Shown one piece after another: positions 23,754 through 31,864 of a stretch of 44,018 bases of DNA. Below the pieces are notes generated by a model. It was not told the DNA's origin. It searched no databases and worked only from the letters and a program-made list of their open reading frames with translations. How positions within the stretch are numbered: position 1 is the first letter of the stretch; the number at the start of each line of letters is the position of its first letter. The translations under genes were made by a program, and so were the position numbers. This DNA is from a virus. The stretch covers positions 1 to 44,018 of IMG/VR virus record IMGVR_UViG_3300049717_000050; one strand, given 5' to 3'.

Positions 23754-24395
23754 CTAGATGTAGGTGCCGAGCAGCGCCGGGTTGACTCGGAAGATGCCCT
23801 TCCAGTACGTGGCCGTCGGGTCGTTCACGCGGCCCTGGAGGTCGTACTGGGGAATCGCGACCAGGATGAGCTGGCCGTGGGTGGAGTCGCCTGGGGTCTT
23901 GAAGTTGGCGACAGTGTCAGTCGTGTGCCCGCTCTGGCCGTTGGCCGTGGAGCCAGCAGTGGCGACGATGTTCACAGCCTGGCCGACGAGAGCCTGGGCC
24001 GCCGTCTTCGTCGAAGCAGCCGTGGGGACGTCAACCTCGAAGAGGCAGCCATCCGTCGGGATGCATAGAACGACGTTGGCGAGTGGGTTGTCCAGCGAGA
24101 TGGTTCCCGTGTAGGTATTGGCCGCCGGCAGGTAGGCGCCCTTGCGAGGAATGCTGTCGTTGCCGAGATAGTTCTTGGCGCTGACCATGACGTGCGAGAT
24201 GGCCACCGCATCGCCGGCCGAGGTCGGGTAGACAGTGCCATCGGAAGCAGCCGTCAGAGCGTCGCCGACGAACAGGGCGAGAGTGTTGTTGGAAACCACC
24301 GGCCGCGCGGTAATGGGCGGCGTTCCCAACCCTCCGCTGGCGATGAAACCGGCGAACCGTAGTCCGCCTTTCTGTGGAAGTACTTGCGATGCCAT
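23754..24395 (-). CDS. Head structural or decoration protein candidate
   Basis: 213 residues, beta-rich, starting MASQVLPQKGGLRFAGFIAS. AGGAGG before the ATG suggests strong translation. It is located immediately before the capsid gene, where decoration or cement proteins are often encoded. Family not recognised. Confidence 0.55.
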   Translation of the reverse strand: MASQVLPQKGGLRFAGFIASGGLGTPPITARPVVSNNTLALFVGDALTAASDGTVYPTSAGDAVAISHVMVSAKNYLGNDSIPRKGAYLPAANTYTGTISLDNPLANVVLCIPTDGCLFEVDVPTAASTKTAAQALVGQAVNIVATAGSTANGQSGHTTDTVANFKTPGDSTHGQLILVAIPQYDLQGRVNDPTATYWKGIFRVNPALLGTYI

Positions 24396-24404
24396 GATGC
24401 CCTC

Positions 24405-24812
24405 CTAGGCTTCGTCTCTCATCCGCTGTGCCAGCTTGCCATCGGCGTCCATGACGGAGTCGATGCCACCTGGGCCATTCCGCTTCTGCTCTCGCGCCTT
24501 CATGATGTCCCGCTTGTCCGCCTCGCGAGCGTCCGACTCGTCCTTGGGGAGCCAGATCAGAACCTGCCCATTGAAGGACACGGTCCCGTTGGCGTCGACT
24601 CGGCCTCCTGCGACTCGCTCCTTGTCGCCGTCCTTGCCCCCGTTGATCTTCTCCCAGCCCATGTCCAAGTGGATCTGGAGCCCGAAGTTCTCATCGAGAG
24701 GGTTGGCCAGCTTGTAGGCCCGGTCGGCTCTCCCGTTGCGGAGATGGCCGGCTTGGCCTGTGGCGATTCGTCGCGTCTTTGGATCTACTCGTTCAGCTTG
24801 TGCGGTTGCCAT
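24405..24812 (-). CDS. Hypothetical head-region protein
   Basis: 135 residues from ATG 24812, with AGGAG ten bases upstream. It is charged, with LANPLDENFGLQIHLDMGWE and GTVSFNGQVLIWLPKDESDA. The open frame extends about 170 bases upstream through the leader repeats, but composition changes there and the ribosome binding site supports the inner ATG. First gene after the terminator, so it heads the capsid transcript. Confidence 0.55.
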   Translation of the reverse strand: MATAQAERVDPKTRRIATGQAGHLRNGRADRAYKLANPLDENFGLQIHLDMGWEKINGGKDGDKERVAGGRVDANGTVSFNGQVLIWLPKDESDAREADKRDIMKAREQKRNGPGGIDSVMDADGKLAQRMRDEA

Positions 24813-24840
24813 GATGCGCTCACTCCTACCTCGCGGGTTT

Positions 24841-24985
24841 GAGCGCTCTGTTCCGCACAGCGTGCGAGGGACGCCGGGAAAAAGCAGCCGTCCAGTCTGG
24901 AAGCTCGGCTCCGTGCAGCGCGACTGGGACGCCAGGAAAGAGCTTTCTTCGAAGGTAAGCTCGGTGACGTTTTTCGTCAACAAAA
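24841..24985 (-). promoter_or_regulatory. Capsid-operon leader: 58-bp direct repeat and promoter candidate
   Basis: Two imperfect copies of a block of about 58 bp are aligned on GGGACGCC(A/G)GGAAA, at 24868-24881 and 24926-24939 (plus strand). Upstream on the minus strand, TTGACG (24973-24978) lies 17 bases before TACCTT. A small TGACG/CGTCA hairpin overlaps the -35. The capsid messages would have a leader of about 150 bases. Confidence 0.4.
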
Positions 24986-24991
24986 AGAAAC

Positions 24992-25009
24992 GCCACCCCG
25001 AAGAGTGGC
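24992..25009 (-). terminator. Rho-independent terminator with UUCG tetraloop
   Basis: On the minus strand the sequence is a 7-bp stem GCCACTC/GGGTGGC (one G-T pair) closed by a TTCG tetraloop, followed by GTTTCTTTTTG. It lies 30 bases after the scaffold-candidate gene and separates packaging/scaffold messages from capsid messages. Confidence 0.8.
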
Positions 25010-25014
25010 ATTTC

Positions 25015-25029
25015 GTAACGGAATGTTAC
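25015..25029. promoter_or_regulatory. Dispersed inverted repeat, site 4 (reverse orientation)
   Basis: GTAACGGAATGTTAC, the reverse complement of sites 1-3. It lies in the ten-base region between the scaffold-candidate stop (25039) and the terminator stem (25009). CTAATT flanks it, as at site 3. Confidence 0.6.
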
Positions 25030-25038
25030 CTAATTGCG

Positions 25039-25938
25039 CTAGGCGTCGCGGAAGTACTCCGGACCCATCATCTTGGACCACTTGGCGTAGGCTTCCGTCT
25101 CTTGAACCCCAGCGCCAGCATAGGCAATTGCCATCTTCTTCTCGTCCTTCGTGAGTGCCCTCGTGGGGCCGCCGTTGGAACCATTCCCGGTCGAGCTCGC
25201 ACTTAGGCTGGAGAAACGCCCCTGCTGGACTGGGTTGCGCGAAGGCAGCGCCTTGGGTCGCAGGTAGAAGTCCTCTGCGGTCTTGGCGAGCACAGCCCTG
25301 TGGGTGGCCATCTCGTCGAACGGGCGCTTATCGCGGAACGCCCTGATCTTCTCCTGGGTGAAGAGTGCCCCGGCGTAGTTCGTGGCGTCCGGGCCGTAGC
25401 CAAGCACGTCGGCGAACTCGGTGCGGGCCAGCCGGTGCACAGGGTCTTCTGCCGGCGGGTTATCACGGCGGAACTGGTCGCGAACCGAGTTAGCTTCCTT
25501 GGATGCGATGATCTGGCCCTTGCGGTACTCGGCATCGTGCCACTCGTCTTCGAGGCGTTTGATCTCCGCAGGGTCCTGCGAGGCGCGAACGAGCGAGACG
25601 ATGCGTGACTGCTCGCTCACGATCTTGCGCCACGCAGGGTCTGCGCCAGCCTTAGCAGGCTCCTGTGCCTGTTGCTGTTGGGCCTGCTGCACCGGGCGCT
25701 GACTCATCTGCGCCATGAGCGCGAGCTGGTCGCGCAGAGGCTTCTGGGCCTCCTCGATGAGCTTGCGCGTGCGATCTGCGGACTCTCGCTCTCGGCGCTC
25801 CTTGCGGGTCTCCCGCTGGACCTCAACGACCGGCTCGCCACCGTCGTTGTTCTTTACCGAGATTTCAGGCTGGTCGTCTTCGGGCATGCCTTCGGTGGAT
25901 TCCAGCTCCTCTGCGTCGTCTTCACGTTCTTTGGTCAT
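25039..25938 (-). CDS. Scaffolding protein candidate
   Basis: 299 residues with a very acidic N-terminus (EREDDAEELESTEGMPEDDQ), a long charged coiled coil (RKERRERESADRTRKLIEEA, KRLEDEWHDAEYRKGQIIAS) and a mixed C-terminus ending in an aromatic tail. This composition and the place between portal and capsid genes fit a scaffold. AGGAGTGAACC precedes the ATG. Confidence 0.65.
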   Translation of the reverse strand: MTKEREDDAEELESTEGMPEDDQPEISVKNNDGGEPVVEVQRETRKERRERESADRTRKLIEEAQKPLRDQLALMAQMSQRPVQQAQQQQAQEPAKAGADPAWRKIVSEQSRIVSLVRASQDPAEIKRLEDEWHDAEYRKGQIIASKEANSVRDQFRRDNPPAEDPVHRLARTEFADVLGYGPDATNYAGALFTQEKIRAFRDKRPFDEMATHRAVLAKTAEDFYLRPKALPSRNPVQQGRFSSLSASSTGNGSNGGPTRALTKDEKKMAIAYAGAGVQETEAYAKWSKMMGPEYFRDA

Positions 25939-25947
25939 GGTTCACTC

Positions 25948-26466
25948 CTATGCTTCGTCGGTGTTGTGGGCAGGCTCGTGGCGGGCCTCGCCGTTATACA
26001 CGTGCTGCGCGCCGTTTCGCCCGAGCTTCAAGTCGCCATCGACCACGCGCTGAAGGATGTCCTCGCTGAGCACGATGTCGCCAACGTTCATGAAGTAGAA
26101 CTCCAGCTTTGTACCATCGGCTCGCTTGCCGACCTCGAAGCGAAACGGGACGTGAGGGGCGAACCACACCAGCTCGCCGATCTGCATTCCGTTGCTGACC
26201 AGCACGTCCATGGCGGCAAGCCCGGCCGAGACGACAACGCCTCGAGGGCTGCGCTCCTTATCCGTCTCGCGCCTGCTCTCTGGTTTGAGGATGACCCCGT
26301 CCTCGGCGAACTTCTCACTGGCCGAGCCTTCGTCGGGGATGCGGTACACGATGACCCGCTCGAAGCACGCCTGGCCAGGCCAAGCTGGGATGCCAAGATC
26401 GGCCATTCTCTGCATGAGAAGCGGTGGCAGTGAGTCCGGATCCTTGGCGTCAGATGCTGTTTGCAT
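25948..26466 (-). CDS. GroES-like beta-barrel candidate
   Basis: 172 residues from ATG 26466, preceded by GAGGAGG. The C-terminal 100 residues follow the order seen in GroES: DGVILKPESRRE, then RGVVVSAGL, MQIGELVWFAP, and finally FYFMNVGDIVLSEDI (compare GGIVLP, GxVVAVG, VKxGDxVxF, EDILA). A phage co-chaperonin for capsid folding would fit the neighbourhood. The match is by eye, and a simple virion or assembly protein remains possible. Confidence 0.4.
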   Translation of the reverse strand: MQTASDAKDPDSLPPLLMQRMADLGIPAWPGQACFERVIVYRIPDEGSASEKFAEDGVILKPESRRETDKERSPRGVVVSAGLAAMDVLVSNGMQIGELVWFAPHVPFRFEVGKRADGTKLEFYFMNVGDIVLSEDILQRVVDGDLKLGRNGAQHVYNGEARHEPAHNTDEA

Positions 26467-26719
26467 AGCGCTGCGCCTCCTCAAGGATGGACCGAATACG
26501 CTCAAGGGCCGCAAGGCTGCACCCCACTTCGACCAGGGCACGCTCGTTGAGTTGGCCCATGCTCGCGCACCTGACGACGCCGATGGCGCTCTTCTTTTCC
26601 TCGCCAATCGACTCATCGATCACCCTTACGAACTCAATCGTTCCTGGGTGAGCTAGCCAATCCTGAATGACGTCCTTGTCGAGCGTTCCTAGGACGCTCC
26701 TGTCTTTGATCTCAGCCAT
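26450..26719 (-). CDS. Hypothetical small head-region protein
   Basis: 89 residues, mostly helical (QLNERALVEVGCSLAALERI, RSILEEAQRYANSI). AAAGGAGTGAACC precedes the ATG, the same leader seen before the scaffold candidate and before two early genes. It overlaps the next gene by 17 bases. No family recognised. Confidence 0.55.
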   Translation of the reverse strand: MAEIKDRSVLGTLDKDVIQDWLAHPGTIEFVRVIDESIGEEKKSAIGVVRCASMGQLNERALVEVGCSLAALERIRSILEEAQRYANSI

Positions 26720-26737
26720 GGTTCACTCCTTTGGGTT

Positions 26738-28990
26738 CTATTGGCCAGGGGCCGCTTGCGTTGGTGTGCCGGGGAGTGGCCGCTGTGGCGGACGCACGCC
26801 GGGTGTGTTTGTGGGCTGCCCAGTGGGCACGGTCGGGTGAGGCTGTCCACCTGGAGGTGGAGTACCAGGTGGCTGCGCGCCTGGAGGTGGAACCTGCTTC
26901 GCCTGGAGCTTGGCCATGATTTCCTGGTCGCTGAGCACCATGCTCGCCAGGTCGTACATTCCGCGCGCCTTGAAGCAATTGCGGGCGATTGCCGCGAACA
27001 TCGTGGGTTGGAAGATCATCGAGGCGATTTGCGGCGGGATGCCCTTCGTAACCATGCCAAGAGCGTCGTCCGACTCGGCCACCTTAGCCGCGCGGCTGGA
27101 AAAGCTCAAGTCTGCCGAGAAGCAGATCTCGTAGCCGTCCTTGTACAGGTCCCTGGTTACCTTGATGTTCATGGACTTCTGGGTAGCAGGGTCGACCACG
27201 TCTTGGAACTTCTCGTCGGGCAGGAACTGGTAGTTCAGTAGGGCGTTGTTCTTGGCCACCTGATTCAGGACCATGATGAAGTTCTGCGCGAACACGCTGA
27301 GCTGCTTCGTGGCCTGCTCTACGCGAGTCGCCTGACCACGGAAGGTCTCGTCGCCTTCCTTCTGGCCAGAGAGCACGTCTGGCGCCGAGCTGATGCTATC
27401 GGCGGCGCTCTCCTGCATCTGCACGCCAGAGAGAAGCTGCTGGTTTGCGGGGGACGTCGGGAATCGGAACATCGCCTTCTCGATGCCATCCGGTGGAACT
27501 CCGCGAACGCGCTCGAAGGTTCCCGGATTGATGGTCTTCACGCCAGGGTCGAGCTTCAGATGCTCGTGGATGAGACCACGGTCACTGTTGGCAAGCGTCC
27601 CCTGGTCGATAAACTGGTTGGTGAGGATGTTGGCAGCAGCCTGGTGGGGCATAAGCAGCATGCCGAGCCCGAGCCCGTGGGAACCATCGGGGTTCTCGAT
27701 GCACGTCCCATGGCTGAACCGCTCGATGATCTTCTGCTTGCACGGTACCGGTCCATCCATGCTGTCGGTGAGCCACTGTGGGCGCATGGGTGGTTGCGGC
27801 CTCTGGGCCTGGACCTGCTGTGCAACGGCCAGCGATTCCTCCATGGGCACGCTTGGGTGCTTGATGGTCTCCAGGAGCTGCTGCTCGAGCTGCATGGCCT
27901 GCTGGTAGCGGCCGATGGCCTCCAGGTACTGCTGGTGCTCGGCTGTCTGCTGGTCGAATCGGCCTCTGTCCTCCGGGTCGTCGTAGTACCGGCTGTAGAG
28001 ACCCATGAGGGTGCGCGTCTTGCCGTCCACCACGGCGATGACCGGCATCTCCTCGTCCTGGTACGGGAACGCGACCCACGTGTGCTGCTCCAGTAGGTAG
28101 TACGGCGCGTCCGAGACGTTCTCGGAACGGTCATTACCCTCGAAGCGGTCGGCAGCGTCCTTGATGACCTGCTCCAGGTCGATTTCGTGCGAGCCGTCTT
28201 CTTTCGTGACCACCGAGACCTGTGCGTAGTACCCATCCTTCTCGGCCTTCTGGAGATCGCGCTTGTACGGGAACAGGACCTTGGTCTTGCGGGGCACGTC
28301 AGACATATCAACTGCGGTAGTCTTGCGCGTGTACGGGTAGACGAACTCGTCGCAGTTCAAGTGCTCGTGAACATTGACGTTTTTGGCGAGGTCGCGGCGC
28401 GAATCGAAGATGCAATCGCCATCCCTGAAGAACTCGATAAGGGCGCGCATGACGTGCCTTGGAAAGTCGGGTATCTCGCGCTGGAATTGCCAGTTTTCGT
28501 GCTTCGTGACGACGTCCGCACGGTCCTCGCCGAGCTTCGAGCTGACCTGGGCTGAGAACACCGGCTCCCCCTGCTTGAAAATTTCTGCCCACACGCGGGT
28601 AGCGAGCCGCAGGATGCGCGTGGAGAGAATCGGCACGTGCATGTTCGCGCAGCCTGCGAAAGGGAAGCTCTTGGGCTCGATGGCGCCCAGGAAAAGCTTC
28701 ATGCGCTCCAGTCGCTTCGCACGCCACCCCTTGCTGGCGTCCCAGTCCTCATTGAAGTGCTTCACCACCTGCTCGGGAAGGTCTTTCTCGACGAACTTCT
28801 TCACCTTGTCGTCGGTCTGCGCCTTTTCGAGCAGGAACGGGACCAGATTGACCACGTCGTCTGGCAACTGGAGACCAGGCTGAAGCGGATTGTCGGTAGC
28901 CGCCGGCTGGATGGCGTCTTCGCCTGTTTCCTCGGCCGGCGGATCCATGGATTCAGCTTGCGGGTCGTTTTCGTTGTCGCTCATGCTCAT
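26738..28990 (-). CDS. Portal protein (P22-like)
   Basis: 750 residues from ATG 28990 (ATGA overlap with the upstream gene). RLERMKLFLGAIEPKSFPFA near the start and the long middle region with HTWVAFPYQDEEMPVIAVVD resemble large P22-type portals. GLGLGMLLMPHQAAANILTN, typical of a portal stem/crown region, and RGQATRVEQATKQLSVFAQN follow. The C-terminus is a Pro/Gln-rich tail (PPGAQPPGTPPPGGQPHP). It forms the DNA entry ring and lies next to terminase as expected. Confidence 0.78.
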   Translation of the reverse strand: MSMSDNENDPQAESMDPPAEETGEDAIQPAATDNPLQPGLQLPDDVVNLVPFLLEKAQTDDKVKKFVEKDLPEQVVKHFNEDWDASKGWRAKRLERMKLFLGAIEPKSFPFAGCANMHVPILSTRILRLATRVWAEIFKQGEPVFSAQVSSKLGEDRADVVTKHENWQFQREIPDFPRHVMRALIEFFRDGDCIFDSRRDLAKNVNVHEHLNCDEFVYPYTRKTTAVDMSDVPRKTKVLFPYKRDLQKAEKDGYYAQVSVVTKEDGSHEIDLEQVIKDAADRFEGNDRSENVSDAPYYLLEQHTWVAFPYQDEEMPVIAVVDGKTRTLMGLYSRYYDDPEDRGRFDQQTAEHQQYLEAIGRYQQAMQLEQQLLETIKHPSVPMEESLAVAQQVQAQRPQPPMRPQWLTDSMDGPVPCKQKIIERFSHGTCIENPDGSHGLGLGMLLMPHQAAANILTNQFIDQGTLANSDRGLIHEHLKLDPGVKTINPGTFERVRGVPPDGIEKAMFRFPTSPANQQLLSGVQMQESAADSISSAPDVLSGQKEGDETFRGQATRVEQATKQLSVFAQNFIMVLNQVAKNNALLNYQFLPDEKFQDVVDPATQKSMNIKVTRDLYKDGYEICFSADLSFSSRAAKVAESDDALGMVTKGIPPQIASMIFQPTMFAAIARNCFKARGMYDLASMVLSDQEIMAKLQAKQVPPPGAQPPGTPPPGGQPHPTVPTGQPTNTPGVRPPQRPLPGTPTQAAPGQ

Positions 28991-29628
28991 TTCCGATTCT
29001 CCCACAGTTGGGTTCTAGGATTCCACACCTGCCCAGGGTTCCCCCACCCGGCCCCTGCGTCGGCAGGGATCGCACCAGACGGATTCCGGCGCACCAACTG
29101 GCTCTTAGCGACGGTCGGATGCCACGGTGGAATAGATGTGAGCTTTCCATCACCATTCCCATCACGAGCGTCGATGAACGCGGCCTCGTCGGAATCCGTC
29201 CATGATCCACCTGCACCACTGCCGCCCTTCCCACGCTGACTACCACCCGTCTCGGAAGTTGGGTTGTTGTCCTTGTCATGCCATCCACTCCAGGCATCCA
29301 GAACGGTTGGCACGTCTCCGTATCCACCTCCAGGAGCTTGCGAGTTGGTAGCCTCTTGCCAGATTCGCTTAAGCTCACCTGCGGGTGCACCAGAAATCTT
29401 CGTATGATCGAGGAATTCATCCTGGGCGTGCTCGATGTCGTGCCCGACTATCCATTCTCTCGGTACAGAGAACGTGACGCCCTCAGGGTCTTCCAGAACC
29501 ACCTCGTTCTTGCCGGTGTCTGGGTTGTCACCGCTCGCCACGATGGATAGTGGGACTCCCTTGATGTCCTTGTACTTGGCAGCGACAAGGGTTTGCATCT
29601 GATCCGCGCCTAAGACTGGTTCGCTCAT
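28987..29628 (-). CDS. Hypothetical protein between terminase and portal
   Basis: 213 residues from ATG 29628, overlapping the terminase stop as ATGA. The N-terminal half contains GKNEVVLEDPEGVTFSVPRE. The C-terminal half is Gly/Asn/Pro-rich (GGSQRGKGGSGAGGSWTDSD, WNPRTQLWENRK). No family recognised. Strict 4-bp overlaps on both sides indicate one translational unit with the packaging genes. Confidence 0.55.
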   Translation of the reverse strand: MSEPVLGADQMQTLVAAKYKDIKGVPLSIVASGDNPDTGKNEVVLEDPEGVTFSVPREWIVGHDIEHAQDEFLDHTKISGAPAGELKRIWQEATNSQAPGGGYGDVPTVLDAWSGWHDKDNNPTSETGGSQRGKGGSGAGGSWTDSDEAAFIDARDGNGDGKLTSIPPWHPTVAKSQLVRRNPSGAIPADAGAGWGNPGQVWNPRTQLWENRK

Positions 29629-31139
29629 GAGCCGTAGCCCCACTTCTGTTGCTGTTTCGCGATCCTTGCGGCCTTCAACTCGTCCTCTTCGTCGTCATCA
29701 TCTGCTCCTTTGCCTTTTTTGTCAGCATTTGGCATGCAGTACATGACGATGTACATCACCGTCTCCAGCCAGTGGCCGTTATCGTCCTTGAGAGGCACCT
29801 CTGGGTCGTCCTTGTCGATGCGGATGAGCGGCATGATCCGCTTCAGGTGCTCGCACGTGTCGAAGACCATGATGGCAGGGTGCGCGCCAGGCCTCGTCGG
29901 GCGGTCCTTCAGGCGACGAATCAGCTCGGCAGTGGCTGCGTAGCGATTCTTGGTGCTCTTGACCCAGTAGACGCCCTCGTTGGCCATCGTCTCTTCGATG
30001 GTCGGACCTTGGCCACCTCGGCGCTCGCAAATCTGGTAGTCGGCCGGGCCGGTGAGCATCGAGCACTTGCGCCGGTCGTCCCACTCGCCGTTGGCCTGCT
30101 CGATCTTCTTGATGGCCAGCGCGACCATCTGTGCGTCCTTGCGCTTTGCCTCGGGAACGTTGTGGTTGAACGTGACCTCGCGGTAGATGATGACGTCTCC
30201 GTCCTCGTTCTTGGCGAACCACATGTTCGGGCAAGCCTTCTTGTACCCCCAGTCCATCGCTCGGCCCTTGGGCCAGTGCTTCGGGATGGTGAACGGCTTC
30301 ACCACGTGCACGCTCGGCAGCCACTCGTGGGCGAAGAACCCACCCTCGACGATGTCCCAGCGGCCGAATAGGCGGGCTTCCATGATGTGCTGTGGCTGCG
30401 TGCGCAGGTCAATCTCGGTCTGCTTGCGGAACTCGGGATCTGGGTTGTCGGAGAGGAACGCCGGGAAGAAGATGCGCTTGTACTCCTCGACCGTACCGTC
30501 GAACATCGTCACCTTCGTGACCAGCAACTTGCGTCCCTCCGGACACGGGTCGTAGTAGCGCTCCTTGACCCACTTACCTTCGACAGGGGCGTCAGGGTTG
30601 GTAGCCAAGATGAGCCTACGCTTGGCATTCAATATAGGGTCTTCGCAGCGCAGTCGGCGCCGGATGCCGTTGAACTGGTCCCACGTGAACTGGATGGCCT
30701 CGTCGAATGCGATGTGCGAAAATTCGCTCGAATCGTACTGTCGCCAGTCGTCTTCGTCCTTGCAGTGGCCGAACTGGATGCGGTACCCGCACGTGAGCTT
30801 GATGATGTAGGTCTTCGAGTTGTACTCGGCGCCTGGGTCGACCTTGTAGATGAACCCGAGCACCTTCTGGATGGTCTGCTCTAGGTCTTTGTACGTTCGG
30901 CGAAGACTCAGAGCCCATCCCTTGGACTCGAACTTCTCACCACGAGAACGAGCCTCCAGGTAACGACTGTGCTCACCAGGGGAACCGTTCCAGTCGTAGA
31001 CCTGGGTCAGGATTGGGTCCCAGCGAAGCCAAAAAGTTTTCCCGCAACCTTGCGTGCCTCCCCAGCAAATCTCTCGCGCCTCACAGTAGTGCGCCTCCTT
31101 CTGGACGTCGGATGGCGAGTATAGGAGTTGCGCTTCCAT
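29625..31139 (-). CDS. terL: Terminase large subunit
   Basis: 504 residues. Walker A GGTQGCGKT (27-35), Walker B SHIAFDEA with Asp146-Glu147 and the coupling motif LATNP (178-182) form the packaging ATPase. AMDWGYKKACPNMWF with Asp296 and the later PADYQICERRG supply acidic residues of the RNase-H-like nuclease. It drives DNA into the prohead through the portal. No convincing small terminase gene is seen beside it. Confidence 0.9.
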   Translation of the reverse strand: MEAQLLYSPSDVQKEAHYCEAREICWGGTQGCGKTFWLRWDPILTQVYDWNGSPGEHSRYLEARSRGEKFESKGWALSLRRTYKDLEQTIQKVLGFIYKVDPGAEYNSKTYIIKLTCGYRIQFGHCKDEDDWRQYDSSEFSHIAFDEAIQFTWDQFNGIRRRLRCEDPILNAKRRLILATNPDAPVEGKWVKERYYDPCPEGRKLLVTKVTMFDGTVEEYKRIFFPAFLSDNPDPEFRKQTEIDLRTQPQHIMEARLFGRWDIVEGGFFAHEWLPSVHVVKPFTIPKHWPKGRAMDWGYKKACPNMWFAKNEDGDVIIYREVTFNHNVPEAKRKDAQMVALAIKKIEQANGEWDDRRKCSMLTGPADYQICERRGGQGPTIEETMANEGVYWVKSTKNRYAATAELIRRLKDRPTRPGAHPAIMVFDTCEHLKRIMPLIRIDKDDPEVPLKDDNGHWLETVMYIVMYCMPNADKKGKGADDDDEEDELKAARIAKQQQKWGYGS

Positions 31140-31369
31140 CAGTGAAGTATGAGCGCAAATGCGGCACCAGCCGCGAAGAGAGCCAGAGCCATGATGGTGT
31201 CAGCGTGGATATCCTTCACGGTTTTGCCCCCGACTGAATCCACGGTCCATTCAGGTAAAATCGGTGCGGGGACGCCACCCCTATCCCCAAGCCGAGGCTC
31301 CTCTGAAAAGACCACGCGGATAACCTGGCCGCCGATGGCCACTGCACGACGAACGGTCATGTTGGACAT
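31139..31369 (-). CDS. Small protein with C-terminal membrane anchor
   Basis: 76 residues. A soluble part (VRRAVAIGGQVIRVVFSEEP) is followed by a single hydrophobic segment at the very end (IMALALFAAGAAFALILH), the layout of a tail-anchored membrane protein. Its stop overlaps the terminase ATG (TGATG). Function unknown. Confidence 0.5.
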   Translation of the reverse strand: MSNMTVRRAVAIGGQVIRVVFSEEPRLGDRGGVPAPILPEWTVDSVGGKTVKDIHADTIMALALFAAGAAFALILH

Positions 31370-31372
31370 GGG

Positions 31373-31456
31373 TTACTCTACCCCTTTCCACTGGACGGAC
31401 GTCCAGTCTTGCGGCTTCTCGGAAGTGGCGTACGCTTGAATCATGCCTGCCAGCAT
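31373..31456 (-). other. Small coding-like remnant
   Basis: From the ATG at 31456 this encodes 27 residues (MLAGMIQAYATSEKPQDWTS and a short tail). The same frame upstream reads TGDTCATWDGGKWV, a protein-like sequence, but lacks any ATG, GTG or TTG before a stop. It ends three bases before the next gene. It is either a shortened gene or one that uses a rare start. Confidence 0.3.
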
Positions 31457-31561
31457 GACCCACTTTCCGCCGTCCCAGGTTGCGCACGTGTCCCCTGTAG
31501 CTGGCAGGCTTTGGGGTCCTGATGCGTGCGTGACCTTGGGCGGCCGACTTTGGAGGACATC

Positions 31562-31864
31562 ATGAAGAACCTAGTACTGGCATTGGTCGTTTCGTTCGGT
31601 CTCGCGGCCTGCGACGGCGCCGGCCTGTCCGGCGCTGGCAGCGTGGACGCGGGAGCCGAGGCGCAGGTTGGCGTGGATGCTGGAGCCGAAGCTCCAAACT
31701 TCGGGCCTATTCCCGATTGCGCTTACCAGTTCCGTCCGCAGCACAAGGCCGACGGGTCCGGCTGGGAGTGCGTGCCCATGCCGGTCTGCCCCTGGGGCTG
31801 GGGAGACTATCCCCAAGCCGATTGGTCGGGCTGGTACTGTAAGTGCGTACAAGATTGCCCCTAG
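31562..31864 (+). CDS. Isolated Cys-rich lipoprotein on opposite strand
   Basis: 100 residues with a lipoprotein signal, MKNLVLALVVSFGLAAC, lipid Cys17 followed by Asp, which would retain it in the inner membrane by the enteric +2 rule. An Asp-Ala-Gly-rich spacer and a Cys/Trp-rich domain (CPWGWGDYPQADWSGWYCKC) follow. GGAGG precedes the ATG. The only gene nearby on this strand, so it needs its own promoter. Its TAG shares CTAG with the stop of the convergent fibre gene. A moron-type or superinfection-exclusion role is inferred. Confidence 0.7.
   Translation: MKNLVLALVVSFGLAACDGAGLSGAGSVDAGAEAQVGVDAGAEAPNFGPIPDCAYQFRPQHKADGSGWECVPMPVCPWGWGDYPQADWSGWYCKCVQDCP

Noticed and set aside
22884-24068. 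394-codon open frame on the plus strand opposite the capsid genes.
   Set aside because: It is a high-GC antisense shadow of two clearly coding genes, with charged random composition and no ribosome binding site.
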